DNA from: Desulfobacteraceae bacterium
GTDB lineage: Bacteria; Desulfobacterota; Desulfobacteria; Desulfobacterales; SURF-15
DNA: 10,732 nucleotides
Direction: 5' to 3'
Assembly (NCBI GenBank): GCA_003599475.1
Contig: QZKK01000122.1
Location: 1 to 10,732 of the forward strand
Below the pieces are notes generated by a model, which saw only the letters and a program-made list of their open reading frames with translations, was not told the DNA's origin and did not search any database. The translations under genes and the position numbers were made by a program. Below, piece after piece: positions 1-7,248 of this stretch (its first letter is position 1; each line of letters opens with the position of its first letter).

Positions 1-25
1 CCAACGAGGAAAGGAGAACCGAACG

Positions 26-397
26 ATGACACAACTTTGGATCGAAGAACGGATCGCCCAAGCGGCTCACGAGATCAACCGCGCCTATTGCCAGGCGATC
101 GGCGATTTCAGCCAGCCGGAGTGGAAGGATGCCCCGGGCTGGCAGCGCGACAGTGCAATCAAAGGGGTCCGGTTTCACATTGAAAATCCCGATGCCGGAC
201 CGGACCATTCCCACAACGCATGGCTGAAGGAAAAAGAGGCAGCCGGCTGGAAGTACGGACCGGTAAAGGATCCGGACAAGAAAGAGCACCCCTGCTTTGT
301 TCCTTATGAGGCGCTGCCGGCCGAGCAGAAGGCAAAAGACTTTCTGTTCAAGGCAGCGGTCCACGCCCTGTGTGATTTTGCGGCGCAGTGTATGTAG
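26..397 (+). CDS. RyR-domain phage protein
   Basis: A 123-residue protein whose second half carries the pattern of the RyR domain, a small fold first described in ryanodine receptors and common as a stand-alone protein in phages. Visible landmarks are HNAW (residues 63-66), GWKYGPVKDPDKKEHPC (74-90) and VPYEALPAEQKAKD (92-105), followed by a helix ending VHAL. The N-terminal stretch with INRAYCQAIGDFSQPEW and DSAIKGVRFH is also typical of the phage versions. The ATG follows a strong purine-rich site (aggaaaggag, 6-17). Biochemical function in phages is unknown; proposals in the literature include ligand or nucleotide sensing. It is separated from the next gene by 180 bases, so it may end its own transcript. 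The family call is secure and the role is not. Confidence 0.88.
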   Translation: MTQLWIEERIAQAAHEINRAYCQAIGDFSQPEWKDAPGWQRDSAIKGVRFHIENPDAGPDHSHNAWLKEKEAAGWKYGPVKDPDKKEHPCFVPYEALPAEQKAKDFLFKAAVHALCDFAAQCM

Positions 398-476
398 CTG
401 ACAGGTTTGGCAGGCGCCCGAGGAATTCTCTCCGGGCCGAGGCTGGACGGGGGTCTGCAGCATAGACGGGCGGTGG

Positions 477-522
477 GCTTGGACCCTAGGATCTAGCGTC
501 TCTGACATAGGGAGGGTCAAGC
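477..522. repeat. Bulged inverted repeat upstream of the ParB-like gene
   Basis: GCTTGGACCCT (477-487) can pair with AGGGTCAAGC (513-522), leaving one bulged G and a 25-base loop. It is the clearest structure in the 180-base gap (398-577) between the RyR gene and the ParB-like gene. It lacks the U tract of an intrinsic terminator. A regulatory hairpin or operator is possible. The same gap contains one copy of the CGGGCG motif (467-472) that recurs in the noncoding region at 7762-8450. Confidence 0.4.
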
Positions 523-577
523 TCCAGGGAGTGCAGATGCCTGCCAAATAAACAAACAACCAAAGGAGAGGATTTCC

Positions 578-2284
578 ATGCAGAATTATCAGGAGGTCGT
601 GTTGAGCCGGATCCGGCCAAGCCCATTCAACCCTCGCAAGAGCTTGGATGAAAAAAAACTGCAGGAGCTGGCGGCATCGATCCGGGAGAAAGGAGTGCTT
701 GAGCCGATTTTGCTGCGGCCGTTCGACGGCACGAGTATGCCGATGACAGATGAGCGCAGCTTTGAAATCGTTGCCGGCGAGCGCAGGTACCGCGCCATGT
801 GCCGGATTGCTGAGGAAAACGGAGGCCTCGACGGACACACCATTCCGGCGATCGTACGCGAGCTATCTGACGATGAGGCCTTCGAGGTGATGACGATTGA
901 AAACCTCTGCCGGGAGGATCTGACCGAGCTCGAGGAAGCCCGCGGGTTTCAGATGTATCTTGAAAAAAAAGGAGAAGACGCGCTCCCGTATCTGGCCGAA
1001 AAAACAGGAATCAATCCGAGATACATCCGGCGGCGGACGGCGGTCTTGAAGCTTCCCGATTATTGCCTTTCCGCCTGGGAGAAAGGAAAGATCGTATACG
1101 GGCACCTCGAGCAGCTTTTGCGGCTTTCCGATGATCAGGAGATAGAAAGGTTTTTCGAAAGAATAAACGCTTCCCCGTGGAATGGACCCATGACGGTCCA
1201 GCAGCTTTCTGCTGCGATCGACCACGATACTCCAGATATCAAAGAAGCGCCATTCGATATCAAAGCAGCAGGATGTCCGGCCTGCCAAAGTAATAGCACC
1301 GTACAAAAGAAGCTTTTCGATATCGATGCCCGAAAAGCGCTTTGCTTAAACCGCAAATGCTTCAAGCAGCATGTAAACAACCACCTGCTTTCAACCTGGA
1401 AAAGCCGTAAAACGGGAACCCAGGGCTTCCGCTTCGATAGCGATGTATCCTACAGCGCCCGAAACGGTTTTTATGGAAACCGGAAGCCGGCGCCCGAGTG
1501 CAAGAAATGCCAGCTTTTCGTATCGCTCGTCAATATCTACGGGAAAATCGGAGAAAAGCAGCTTTGCATCGGAGATTCCAAATGCTTCGATAAAATCGGA
1601 AAGGCGGAGAAAGAAAGCGGTGCCGGCGGATCCGGAAAAACCGGTCCCCGGGTGAGCTGGCACGGAAGCTATTTTCGGGACAAGTTTTACCAGGTGAAGC
1701 TTTTCGAGCGGATGAATTCGATCGATCCGGACGATGAAAGGATCGATCGCCTCGCACTCTATCATCTGCTGAGGGACGATTATACCGTGCTTGACCAATT
1801 CATCGATCGGAAGGGGCTTGCCGAGCAATTCGGGACTCATTACGCCCGACCCGAAATCGTATGGAGATACGTCGAATCGCTTGACCGTGAGACGATCCGG
1901 AATTGCATCCGGGAGCTCGCGATCCTGCTTGCCGGAAATAAGGAAAATACCGAAAGCGTCCGCGGCCTGGTGGCGGCCCATATCGGAATCGAGCTTGCGA
2001 AAGAATTTTCCATGGATGAGGAGTACCTGCAGAAAAAGACAAGGGCGGAGCTGGTCTCGATCGGTGAGAAGCTGCAAATATTTAAAGACCCCAAGGTTGA
2101 AGCCTATCTGTTCGAAAAGCTCCTTAAAAAAAGAGGCAAGTACACATCCTGCAAAAAGAGCGAGCTGGTGAAGCTTTTTTTGGAAAGCGGCGTGGACCTG
2201 ACAGGAAAAGTGCCCGATGAAATCCTTGGCGAGAGCGAAAGAACCGACGGAGCCGCCGGCGCGGCCGTCGGGCTGGAATCCTGA
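578..2284 (+). CDS. ParB/Spo0J-domain protein with two Cys4 clusters
   Basis: A 568-residue protein with a canonical ParB N-terminal domain: NPRKSLDEKKLQELAASI (18-35), the phosphate-binding-type box EIVAGERRYRA (63-73) and ENLCREDLTELEEA (108-121). A helix-turn-helix of the ParB central domain follows at about 138-160 (EKTGINPRYIRRRTAVLKLP). The middle then has two apparent zinc ribbons, C233/C236/C256/C261 and C308/C311/C330/C336, and a long helical, Lys/Glu-rich tail. Family members bind CTP and clamp onto DNA at parS-like sites. No ParA is encoded in the window, so plasmid-style partition is not supported; a DNA-binding role in phage replication or regulation is equally likely. The ATG has a strong site (aaaggagagg, 562-571). 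The length is about twice that of an ordinary ParB because of the zinc-ribbon region and tail. Confidence 0.85.
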   Translation: MQNYQEVVLSRIRPSPFNPRKSLDEKKLQELAASIREKGVLEPILLRPFDGTSMPMTDERSFEIVAGERRYRAMCRIAEENGGLDGHTIPAIVRELSDDEAFEVMTIENLCREDLTELEEARGFQMYLEKKGEDALPYLAEKTGINPRYIRRRTAVLKLPDYCLSAWEKGKIVYGHLEQLLRLSDDQEIERFFERINASPWNGPMTVQQLSAAIDHDTPDIKEAPFDIKAAGCPACQSNSTVQKKLFDIDARKALCLNRKCFKQHVNNHLLSTWKSRKTGTQGFRFDSDVSYSARNGFYGNRKPAPECKKCQLFVSLVNIYGKIGEKQLCIGDSKCFDKIGKAEKESGAGGSGKTGPRVSWHGSYFRDKFYQVKLFERMNSIDPDDERIDRLALYHLLRDDYTVLDQFIDRKGLAEQFGTHYARPEIVWRYVESLDRETIRNCIRELAILLAGNKENTESVRGLVAAHIGIELAKEFSMDEEYLQKKTRAELVSIGEKLQIFKDPKVEAYLFEKLLKKRGKYTSCKKSELVKLFLESGVDLTGKVPDEILGESERTDGAAGAAVGLES

Positions 2285-2969
2285 TTTCTACTGCGAAAGA
2301 CAGCGCTGCTGGATGCTGTATGCCGGCTGCGTGAAACAGCAGGAGAGGCAGCGGACCGTAAACGATCCGGATAAACGCTGTCTTAATTGTGAGAAAGGAA
2401 AATACTCGATGGAAGTGATAAAAAATAACGTCCTTGCCACAGGCCCGGAAAAAGACCCTCCTTCTGGAGTACAGGCGCATGAACCGGAGCCGGTCGAAAC
2501 AAGCATCTGCAAAGCGCCCGCCTGCCCGGCCGCGGGCGCTTTGCAGCCGGTCGAAAAATTCAACCGGAATTTCGGCGGAACCGGCACGACCGACCCCTAC
2601 TGCAAGGCCTGCCGGGTAAGAATTATGATCGCCGGCAGAAAAAATAAAGCAGCAGAGAGGAGAAAAGAATCTTTAAATACAACCCATGCCCTGGATCGGG
2701 CCGTAGCCCTGGCGGATGCTGTAGCAAGTACTGCGGCAAAGCTTTCCCCCGGGCGGGTGGAAGAGACACCCGGCTTATCCCCGGCCGATGCTGCCGTGCC
2801 TCTTGCGGCAGCATCGGCACCGGAGTTCAAAGAAGCTGCCGGATACGGGTTAAACGGCGTAAAGCGCCTGGCCACCCTGCATGTGGAGTGGTTTTTATCC
2901 GCAATCAAACCTCTTTTGATCGATCACTTCGTTCATGGGTACAAGCACGGTTGGGAGGATCGGAAATGA
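2217..2969 (+). CDS. Double zinc-cluster phage protein of unknown function
   Basis: A 250-residue protein that begins 68 bases inside the end of the ParB-like gene, in another frame, with AGGA at 2203-2206. The first Cys cluster is C26/C31/C38/C55/C58, in a context (MLYAGCVKQQER, then CLNCEKG) seen in small phage proteins. The second is C98/C103/C129/C132, ending YCKACRVR, like the ribbon found in many phage and HNH-linked proteins. An Ala/Pro-rich linker (about 150-210) precedes a helical C-terminus ending HFVHGYKHG. A second possible start is the ATG at 2409, with gaaagga upstream at 2393-2399, which would drop the first cluster. I keep 2217 because the upstream Cys pattern looks conserved. 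The protein could be a fusion of two small phage zinc proteins. DNA or RNA binding is plausible but not shown. Confidence 0.7.
   Translation: MKSLARAKEPTEPPARPSGWNPDFYCERQRCWMLYAGCVKQQERQRTVNDPDKRCLNCEKGKYSMEVIKNNVLATGPEKDPPSGVQAHEPEPVETSICKAPACPAAGALQPVEKFNRNFGGTGTTDPYCKACRVRIMIAGRKNKAAERRKESLNTTHALDRAVALADAVASTAAKLSPGRVEETPGLSPADAAVPLAAASAPEFKEAAGYGLNGVKRLATLHVEWFLSAIKPLLIDHFVHGYKHGWEDRK
2784..2818. repeat. Perfect 13-bp inverted repeat inside a gene
   Basis: GCCGATGCTGCCG (2784-2796) and CGGCAGCATCGGC (2806-2818) are exact reverse complements around a 9-base spacer. The element lies in the Ala/Pro-rich linker of the double zinc-cluster protein and encodes an ADAAVPLAAASA-type stretch. No U tract follows, so it is not a standard intrinsic terminator. 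It may be a transcript-processing hairpin, a protein-binding site, or a by-product of Ala-rich codons. Confidence 0.6.
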
Positions 2970-3400
2970 GGCAGGATTTCGACGCTTTGCAGGCCGAGCA
3001 GCGGGCGCTGATCGACGCCATGAGCCTTTCGGAAGTAAAGATCCACAGGGAAAAGCTCAAGGCAAAGCTTGAAAACATCCATATGCTCATGCGCGAAGAA
3101 GGAATCAAAGACGGGAGAAAAAAATATCTCAAAGGGCTCCGGATGGCCACAACGAATCTTTTGGCCTGCACCAAGGAGCGGATCGCCACGTTCAACCGGG
3201 TGATCTACAACGGCTGTGAGGCCAATTTTGCCAAAGCCTTTATGGATGCGGCGGCCGCGGAGCTCGACATAGCCGTCTTCCAGCGGATCTATGGGCTTCC
3301 CGCAACCAGGTGCGAAATCAAGGCGCATCGGATAGAAGACGTGAAAAGATTTGTGGAGGAATCGAAAAAAAGACTGGAGGATGTAAATGGGAACAAATAG
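2966..3400 (+). CDS. Helical hypothetical protein
   Basis: A 144-residue protein whose ATG overlaps the stop codon of the preceding gene (ATGA, 2966-2969), with GGGAGG at 2953-2958. An upstream in-frame start exists at 2888, but the overlap and ribosome site favour 2966. The sequence is strongly helical, rich in Glu, Lys and Arg, and likely coiled coil at about residues 5-40 and 120-142. It has only two cysteines and no recognisable catalytic motif. I do not recognise a family. It is translationally coupled between the zinc-cluster gene and the primase, which suggests a replication or early-phase accessory role, by position only. It ends 14 bases inside the primase gene. Confidence 0.75.
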   Translation: MRQDFDALQAEQRALIDAMSLSEVKIHREKLKAKLENIHMLMREEGIKDGRKKYLKGLRMATTNLLACTKERIATFNRVIYNGCEANFAKAFMDAAAAELDIAVFQRIYGLPATRCEIKAHRIEDVKRFVEESKKRLEDVNGNK

Positions 3401-4112
3401 TTTCGAAGACGTCTACAACACGTTTTTCGCGCCCGGCGAGGTGACCGAGATCCGGGCATACGGGCTGTCGAGAAAAGGCCCCTGGGAAGGCTATGCGGCA
3501 GGAGCGGGGGTTGTATCCGGATACTTCGACAACGCAAAGGATTTCGCCGCGGCCGCTGTCGCTCTCGAAGAGGCAAAAGCCCCCGGCATCTATTTCACCC
3601 TGAATCCGGTGGACGAAGATCTGATCGCGCGTGCCAAAAACCGGCTGAAGGCCGCCGGGCCAAAGACTTCGCTTACAACCGATAAGGATATTACCTGCAT
3701 CCGGTGGCTTCCGATCGATCTCGACCCGGTGCGAAAGAGCGGGATCTCGAGCACCGATGAAGAGCTCGCTTATGCATTTGAGACCGCCGGCAGGATCCAT
3801 CCGTGGTTTACGAAATACTTCGGCTTCCCCGGGCCGGTGAAAGGGATATCCGGAAACGGAGCGCACCTTTGTTACCGGCTGCCGGATCTCACACCGGTTG
3901 AACGCGGATCGGAAATCGTTAAAAAAATCCTCGTTCTGATTGCCCGGAAATTCGATACCGATCAGGTAAAGATCGACCGGGCGGTTTTTAACCCAAGCCG
4001 CATCTGGAAGGTGTATGGAACGACGGCCAGAAAAGGGGATCACACGGAAAAACGGCCGCACAGGAAATCGAAGCTTATCAGCAAATCCGAAAAAGAGGAG
4101 GTTTCATCATGA
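3387..4112 (+). CDS. AEP-superfamily DNA primase (primase-polymerase catalytic domain)
   Basis: A 241-residue protein with the three motifs of the archaeo-eukaryotic primase superfamily. Motif I is LPIDLDP, with D111 and D113 as likely metal ligands. Motif II is SGNGAHL (155-161) with H160. Motif III is KIDRAVFNPSRIWKVYGT (195-212) with D197. The stretch GIYFTLNPVDEDLIARAKN (67-85) is also typical of phage and mobile-element versions. It should synthesise primers, and perhaps extend them, at the replication fork. It has no helicase domain; the SF3 helicase is a separate gene starting at 5030. The ATG has GGAGG at 3376-3380 and overlaps the preceding gene by 14 bases. The gene ends in an ATGA overlap with the DHH gene, so translation is probably coupled. 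Confidence 0.87.
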   Translation: MGTNSFEDVYNTFFAPGEVTEIRAYGLSRKGPWEGYAAGAGVVSGYFDNAKDFAAAAVALEEAKAPGIYFTLNPVDEDLIARAKNRLKAAGPKTSLTTDKDITCIRWLPIDLDPVRKSGISSTDEELAYAFETAGRIHPWFTKYFGFPGPVKGISGNGAHLCYRLPDLTPVERGSEIVKKILVLIARKFDTDQVKIDRAVFNPSRIWKVYGTTARKGDHTEKRPHRKSKLISKSEKEEVSS

Positions 4113-4972
4113 CTAAGGCTTTATTTCATTCCAGCGATCTCGATGGAGCTTGCGCCGGCGCGATCGTGAAATACCAATATCCGGAATGCGAGATGATCGG
4201 GGTCAATTACGGGAAGCCGTTTCCCTGGGATTCAATCCAGCCCGGCGAAACGGTCTACATGGTCGATTTCACCCTGCAGCCCTTCGAGCTCATGGAGCAG
4301 CTTGCAGCCCTGTGTGATCTGGTCTGGATCGATCACCACAAGACCGAGGTGGAAGAGGCGGTAAAAAGAGGCTTCAACCCTCCCGGGCGCCGCCGGATCG
4401 GAATCGGCGCATGTGCCTTGGTGTGGGAGTATCTATATTCCCCACTTGATATCCCGGAGGCCGTCCGCCTGCTTGCGGAATACGACGTGTTTGATCATAC
4501 CGACCCCAGGACTCTTCCATTTCAGTACGGATTCCGCTTTTATGAAAACACCTTTCCGGACAATCAGGATCTTTGGGTGCCGTTTTTCGAGGATTTCGCA
4601 GCGCTCATAAAAGAGGTGTGTGAGATCGGCGACATCATCCTGAAATACGAAGCCCGGCAAAACGCCAAATTCTGCAAGGGCTATGCCTTTAAAACCACGC
4701 TGAAAGATCCTTCCTCCGATCGAGAGCTGACCGCCTGGTGCGTAAACAGAGGTTTTACCAACAGCAAGGTTTTCGATTCGGTCTACGATCCTGTCTGCGA
4801 TGACCTGATGATCACCTTCTGCAGGCTGCCGCTTCCGGCGGGCAAGTGGACGGTGAGTCTCTATTCGACCAAAGACGATATCGACTGCGGCACGATCGCC
4901 AGAGCATTCGGCGGCGGCGGCCACGCCGGCGCTGCCAGCTTCCAGACTGAGAAGCTGCCGTTTGAGCACTGA
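4109..4972 (+). CDS. DHH/DHHA1-family phosphoesterase
   Basis: A 287-residue protein of the DHH phosphoesterase superfamily, which includes RecJ, nanoRNase/NrnA and cyclic-dinucleotide phosphodiesterases. Visible motifs are SSDLDG (8-13), VDF (52-54), the DHH signature IDHHKTE (74-80), a later acidic motif EYDVFDH (124-130), and the DHHA1 substrate-binding motif GGGGHAGAASF (268-278). All expected metal ligands are present, so the enzyme is probably active. It has no membrane, PAS, CBS or OB domain, so it resembles the small soluble nanoRNase-like type more than RecJ or GdpP. AGAGGAGG (4094-4101) precedes the ATG, which overlaps the primase stop codon. Coupling to a primase suggests handling of short primers or nucleotides. 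Degrading a host signalling nucleotide is an alternative. The substrate cannot be read from sequence. Confidence 0.9.
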   Translation: MTKALFHSSDLDGACAGAIVKYQYPECEMIGVNYGKPFPWDSIQPGETVYMVDFTLQPFELMEQLAALCDLVWIDHHKTEVEEAVKRGFNPPGRRRIGIGACALVWEYLYSPLDIPEAVRLLAEYDVFDHTDPRTLPFQYGFRFYENTFPDNQDLWVPFFEDFAALIKEVCEIGDIILKYEARQNAKFCKGYAFKTTLKDPSSDRELTAWCVNRGFTNSKVFDSVYDPVCDDLMITFCRLPLPAGKWTVSLYSTKDDIDCGTIARAFGGGGHAGAASFQTEKLPFEH

Positions 4973-5029
4973 ATAGCGGACAGCGGTTAACTCCTTTTCA
5001 AAACACGATCCGGACTTGAAAGAGATCTC

Positions 5030-6835
5030 ATGCTGGAGTGCGTTTGCGTTTGCCCGGTGGAAAAGGTTGAAAGGCTTGCCCATATCGGCGGGCTCATCGC
5101 TCAGAGAGAAGCGGCAAAGAGTGGTGCTCCGGCTGCGGCTGAAAAGACAGGCAAAACCGCAAGCGGCCGCAGCCAAAAATTGAGCCTGGGACCGCTCAGG
5201 CTCGATGAATATTTTTCCCACTTCGGCCGCGAGTTTTCAAAGAAGCAAGACGGTTTAAAAACAAAGTATTTCCTGGGCACGTGCCTGTTCGACGAAAACC
5301 ATCGAGGCAAAGACTCCTATATCCTCCAGGATGATGCCGGAAAGATCATCTACCACTGCTCGCACAACTCCTGCCGCGGCCGCACCTGGCACCAGGCCAA
5401 AGAGATCATCTCAGGCACCGAATCGCTGGCCAGGTTCTGCCGGGGGTATGATCCAAACTTCAAATCGGCAAATAAAAAGAGCGAATCCCCTCCGGATGAG
5501 CAGGATGCCGATGCAAGCCCGTTTGTGAGATACACCCGCTCGGGCCGGCCGATTATCGATATCCATCTTTTAGCCAAGCACATCGAAAGCAAATTCAATC
5601 CCCTCCTTTACGAAGGAAAATCCTATACCGATCAGTTCTACCGGTATGATGAAAAAACCGGTCTATGGGGGTATTTACCCGAAGACATGATGGCCAAGTT
5701 TGCCGCCCAGGAGCTCGCAAAGGACGAAAAGCCGAACCAGATCCGGGAGGCGATCCAGCTCGTAAAGCACCATGCCTATAAAAATCCCGATGAAATACAC
5801 GATGCCGTGGACCCCATGATTTTAAACCTCCAAAACGGCATGCTCGATATCCGGACCATGGAGCTTTCCCCCCACGCCCCTCATTACATGAGCCGGGTAC
5901 GGCTTCCGGTAAGCTACAACAAGGATGCGGTGTGTCCGCTTTGGGAAAAAACACTTTTGCAGATCTTTGAAGACGATACTGAAAAAATCGATGTTCTGAT
6001 GCAGTTTATCGGCTACTGCCTCTACCCCAAAATCCTTTTCCCCGCCGCCCTATTCCAGATCGGCGCAGGGAGAAACGGGAAAGGGACCGTAGAACATGTC
6101 CTGGTCAATATGCTGGGCGATGCAAACGTATCCCACATATCGCTTGCCCGGATGCAAAAAGATTTCGGGCCGATCGAGATCCGGAACAAGCTTCTAAACT
6201 CCTGCGCCGAGACAGAGAGCAAAAAGCTCGACGTGACGAACTTCAAGCAGCTCGTTGCCGGCGACCGGATTCAGGCCGAGGTCAAATACAAGGGCGATGT
6301 GGCGTTTCGACCGATTGCCAAGCACATGATCAGCATGAATCATTATCCGGGCATAAACGAGCGTACCGGGGCATTCTTCCGGCGCATCATCGTATTGAAA
6401 TACAATCAGGAATTCAAAGAGGAAAGAGACGATAAGAGGCTCAGAGACAAGCTCGTCGAAGAGATCGACGGCATCTTTTTAATGGCGCTCGAGCACCTGC
6501 AGATCGTTATCGAGCAAGAGAAAATCGCAGTCCCCCAGTCCGTTGAGGATGATAAGGAAATGTTCCGGGAGAAGGCAAACCCAGCGCTTTTGTACATCAA
6601 AGAGCGCTGCCTGCTGGGGGAAGACTTTCAGGTGTATCCGACCGACCTCTACAAGGATTACTGGGCATGGGCGGGGGAAGCGGGCATCAACGAAAAGCAT
6701 CGGCTGGGGAAGATCGGCTTCTTCGAACAGCTATTAAACAATTTTCCGGCGATCCGGCGGAAGCGGGTGGGTACAAAAGAGGTTTTCAGTGGAATCGGCC
6801 TTCAAGCGATGGGCAATCAAACAAGTTTGCTCTGA
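5030..6835 (+). CDS. SF3 replicative helicase, D5/P4 type, with CHC2-like zinc finger
   Basis: A 601-residue replicative helicase. An N-terminal CHC2-like zinc finger is formed by C85, H91, C110 and C115, ending SCRGRTW. A D5_N-type region spans about 200-310. The SF3 AAA+ core has Walker A GAGRNGKGT (345-353), a Walker B-like SCAETES with E394, sensor 1 MISMNHYP with N437, and the arginine finger AFFRR (448-452). A C-terminal winged-helix-like domain (about 517-592) contains LYKDYWAW and IRRKRVGTKEVF. In phage P4 the equivalent end of the alpha protein binds origin repeats. The protein should unwind DNA together with the separate AEP primase at 3387. The start is not well marked: GAAAGAG lies close to the ATG, an in-frame stop sits at 4988, and no other standard start codon lies between. 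The extreme N-terminus (CVCVCP) is odd. Confidence 0.92.
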   Translation: MLECVCVCPVEKVERLAHIGGLIAQREAAKSGAPAAAEKTGKTASGRSQKLSLGPLRLDEYFSHFGREFSKKQDGLKTKYFLGTCLFDENHRGKDSYILQDDAGKIIYHCSHNSCRGRTWHQAKEIISGTESLARFCRGYDPNFKSANKKSESPPDEQDADASPFVRYTRSGRPIIDIHLLAKHIESKFNPLLYEGKSYTDQFYRYDEKTGLWGYLPEDMMAKFAAQELAKDEKPNQIREAIQLVKHHAYKNPDEIHDAVDPMILNLQNGMLDIRTMELSPHAPHYMSRVRLPVSYNKDAVCPLWEKTLLQIFEDDTEKIDVLMQFIGYCLYPKILFPAALFQIGAGRNGKGTVEHVLVNMLGDANVSHISLARMQKDFGPIEIRNKLLNSCAETESKKLDVTNFKQLVAGDRIQAEVKYKGDVAFRPIAKHMISMNHYPGINERTGAFFRRIIVLKYNQEFKEERDDKRLRDKLVEEIDGIFLMALEHLQIVIEQEKIAVPQSVEDDKEMFREKANPALLYIKERCLLGEDFQVYPTDLYKDYWAWAGEAGINEKHRLGKIGFFEQLLNNFPAIRRKRVGTKEVFSGIGLQAMGNQTSLL

Positions 6836-7038
6836 TTTTCTTCTCCCGAACCCTTTTTTATTGACCCTGTGGAGGCGAACTATATGAGGAAATCGACCCC
6901 TTCGGGAAACTCTATGAAAACACTAAAAAACGGTCTCATATGATTTTGTATGCATATCGGTTGGTTAGGAGCGTTTTCATAAACCTCATATACTTTTTGA
7001 CAAACCATTATACACGCGCGCAACGCGGGCGGGCACGC

Positions 7039-7058
7039 ATAAATATGTACATATTTAT
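7039..7058. promoter_or_regulatory. Perfect 20-bp palindrome, candidate operator
   Basis: The 20 bases centred between 7048 and 7049 are exactly self-complementary; the core is AAATATGTACATATTT. The element sits in the AT-rich gap between the helicase gene and the zinc-finger/helicase-tail gene. Two-fold symmetry of this length suits a dimeric DNA-binding protein or a cruciform-prone origin element. AT-rich DNA makes chance palindromes more likely, but 10 consecutive matched pairs is still notable. Confidence 0.5.
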
Positions 7059-7235
7059 ATATCCCTTTCTTATTTTCTCACACGCAATGGTTTATAAAAA
7101 AGAATATGAGGTATATGAAAGCATAAAAAGCCAAAACAAAACGGCAACATACAAGGTTGTCGAAAAAACCCATTTCATATAGTTCTCTTTTTGGGTGTTT
7201 TCAAACAAGATTTTACCCACTGTCCTGTATCAAAA

Positions 7236-7242
7236 AAGGAGG
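7236..7242 (+). promoter_or_regulatory. Strong ribosome binding site fixing a GTG start
   Basis: AAGGAGG lies six bases upstream of GTG 7249. It decides the start against the upstream in-frame GTG at 7195, which has no comparable site and would add 18 residues lacking the domain pattern. Confidence 0.8.
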
Positions 7243-7248
7243 ATTAAA

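Larger units (their letters stand above)
6839..7248. other. AT-rich intergenic region with palindrome and repeated motifs
   Basis: About 410 bases with no convincing gene, clearly more AT-rich than its surroundings. ATATGAGG occurs at 6882-6889 and 7104-7111, and inverted at 6984-6991. A 7/8 match lies inverted at 6934-6941, within the palindrome TCATATGA (6936-6943). A perfect 20-base palindrome lies at 7039-7058. AAACCATT (7002-7009) and AATGGTTT (7086-7093) are inverted copies flanking that palindrome. One CGGGCG copy is at 7026-7031. A TTGACA-like hexamer (6997-7002) has no properly spaced -10. An 80-codon open frame (6940-7182) has no ribosome site and AT-driven composition. The region could hold a promoter-operator for the downstream gene or part of a replication origin. 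Confidence 0.5.

Noticed and set aside
1391..2077. 228-codon minus-strand open frame
   Set aside because: Shadow of the ParB-like gene, which has clear domain motifs.
3318..4061. 247-codon minus-strand open frame
   Set aside because: Lies opposite the AEP primase, whose catalytic motifs are intact; no independent support.
4433..5221. 262-codon minus-strand open frame
   Set aside because: Antisense to the DHH gene and the helicase start; no motif or ribosome site favours it.
6894..6905. CCCCTTCGGG as a terminator hairpin after the helicase
   Set aside because: Only two or three pairs and no U tract.
6997..7013. TTGACA followed by TTATAC as a sigma-70 promoter
   Set aside because: The two hexamers are only about five bases apart; no -10 occurs at proper spacing.
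6940..7182. 80-codon open frame in the AT-rich gap
   Set aside because: No ribosome site, composition follows the AT-rich DNA, the 20-base palindrome lies within it, and the protein shows no recognisable pattern.
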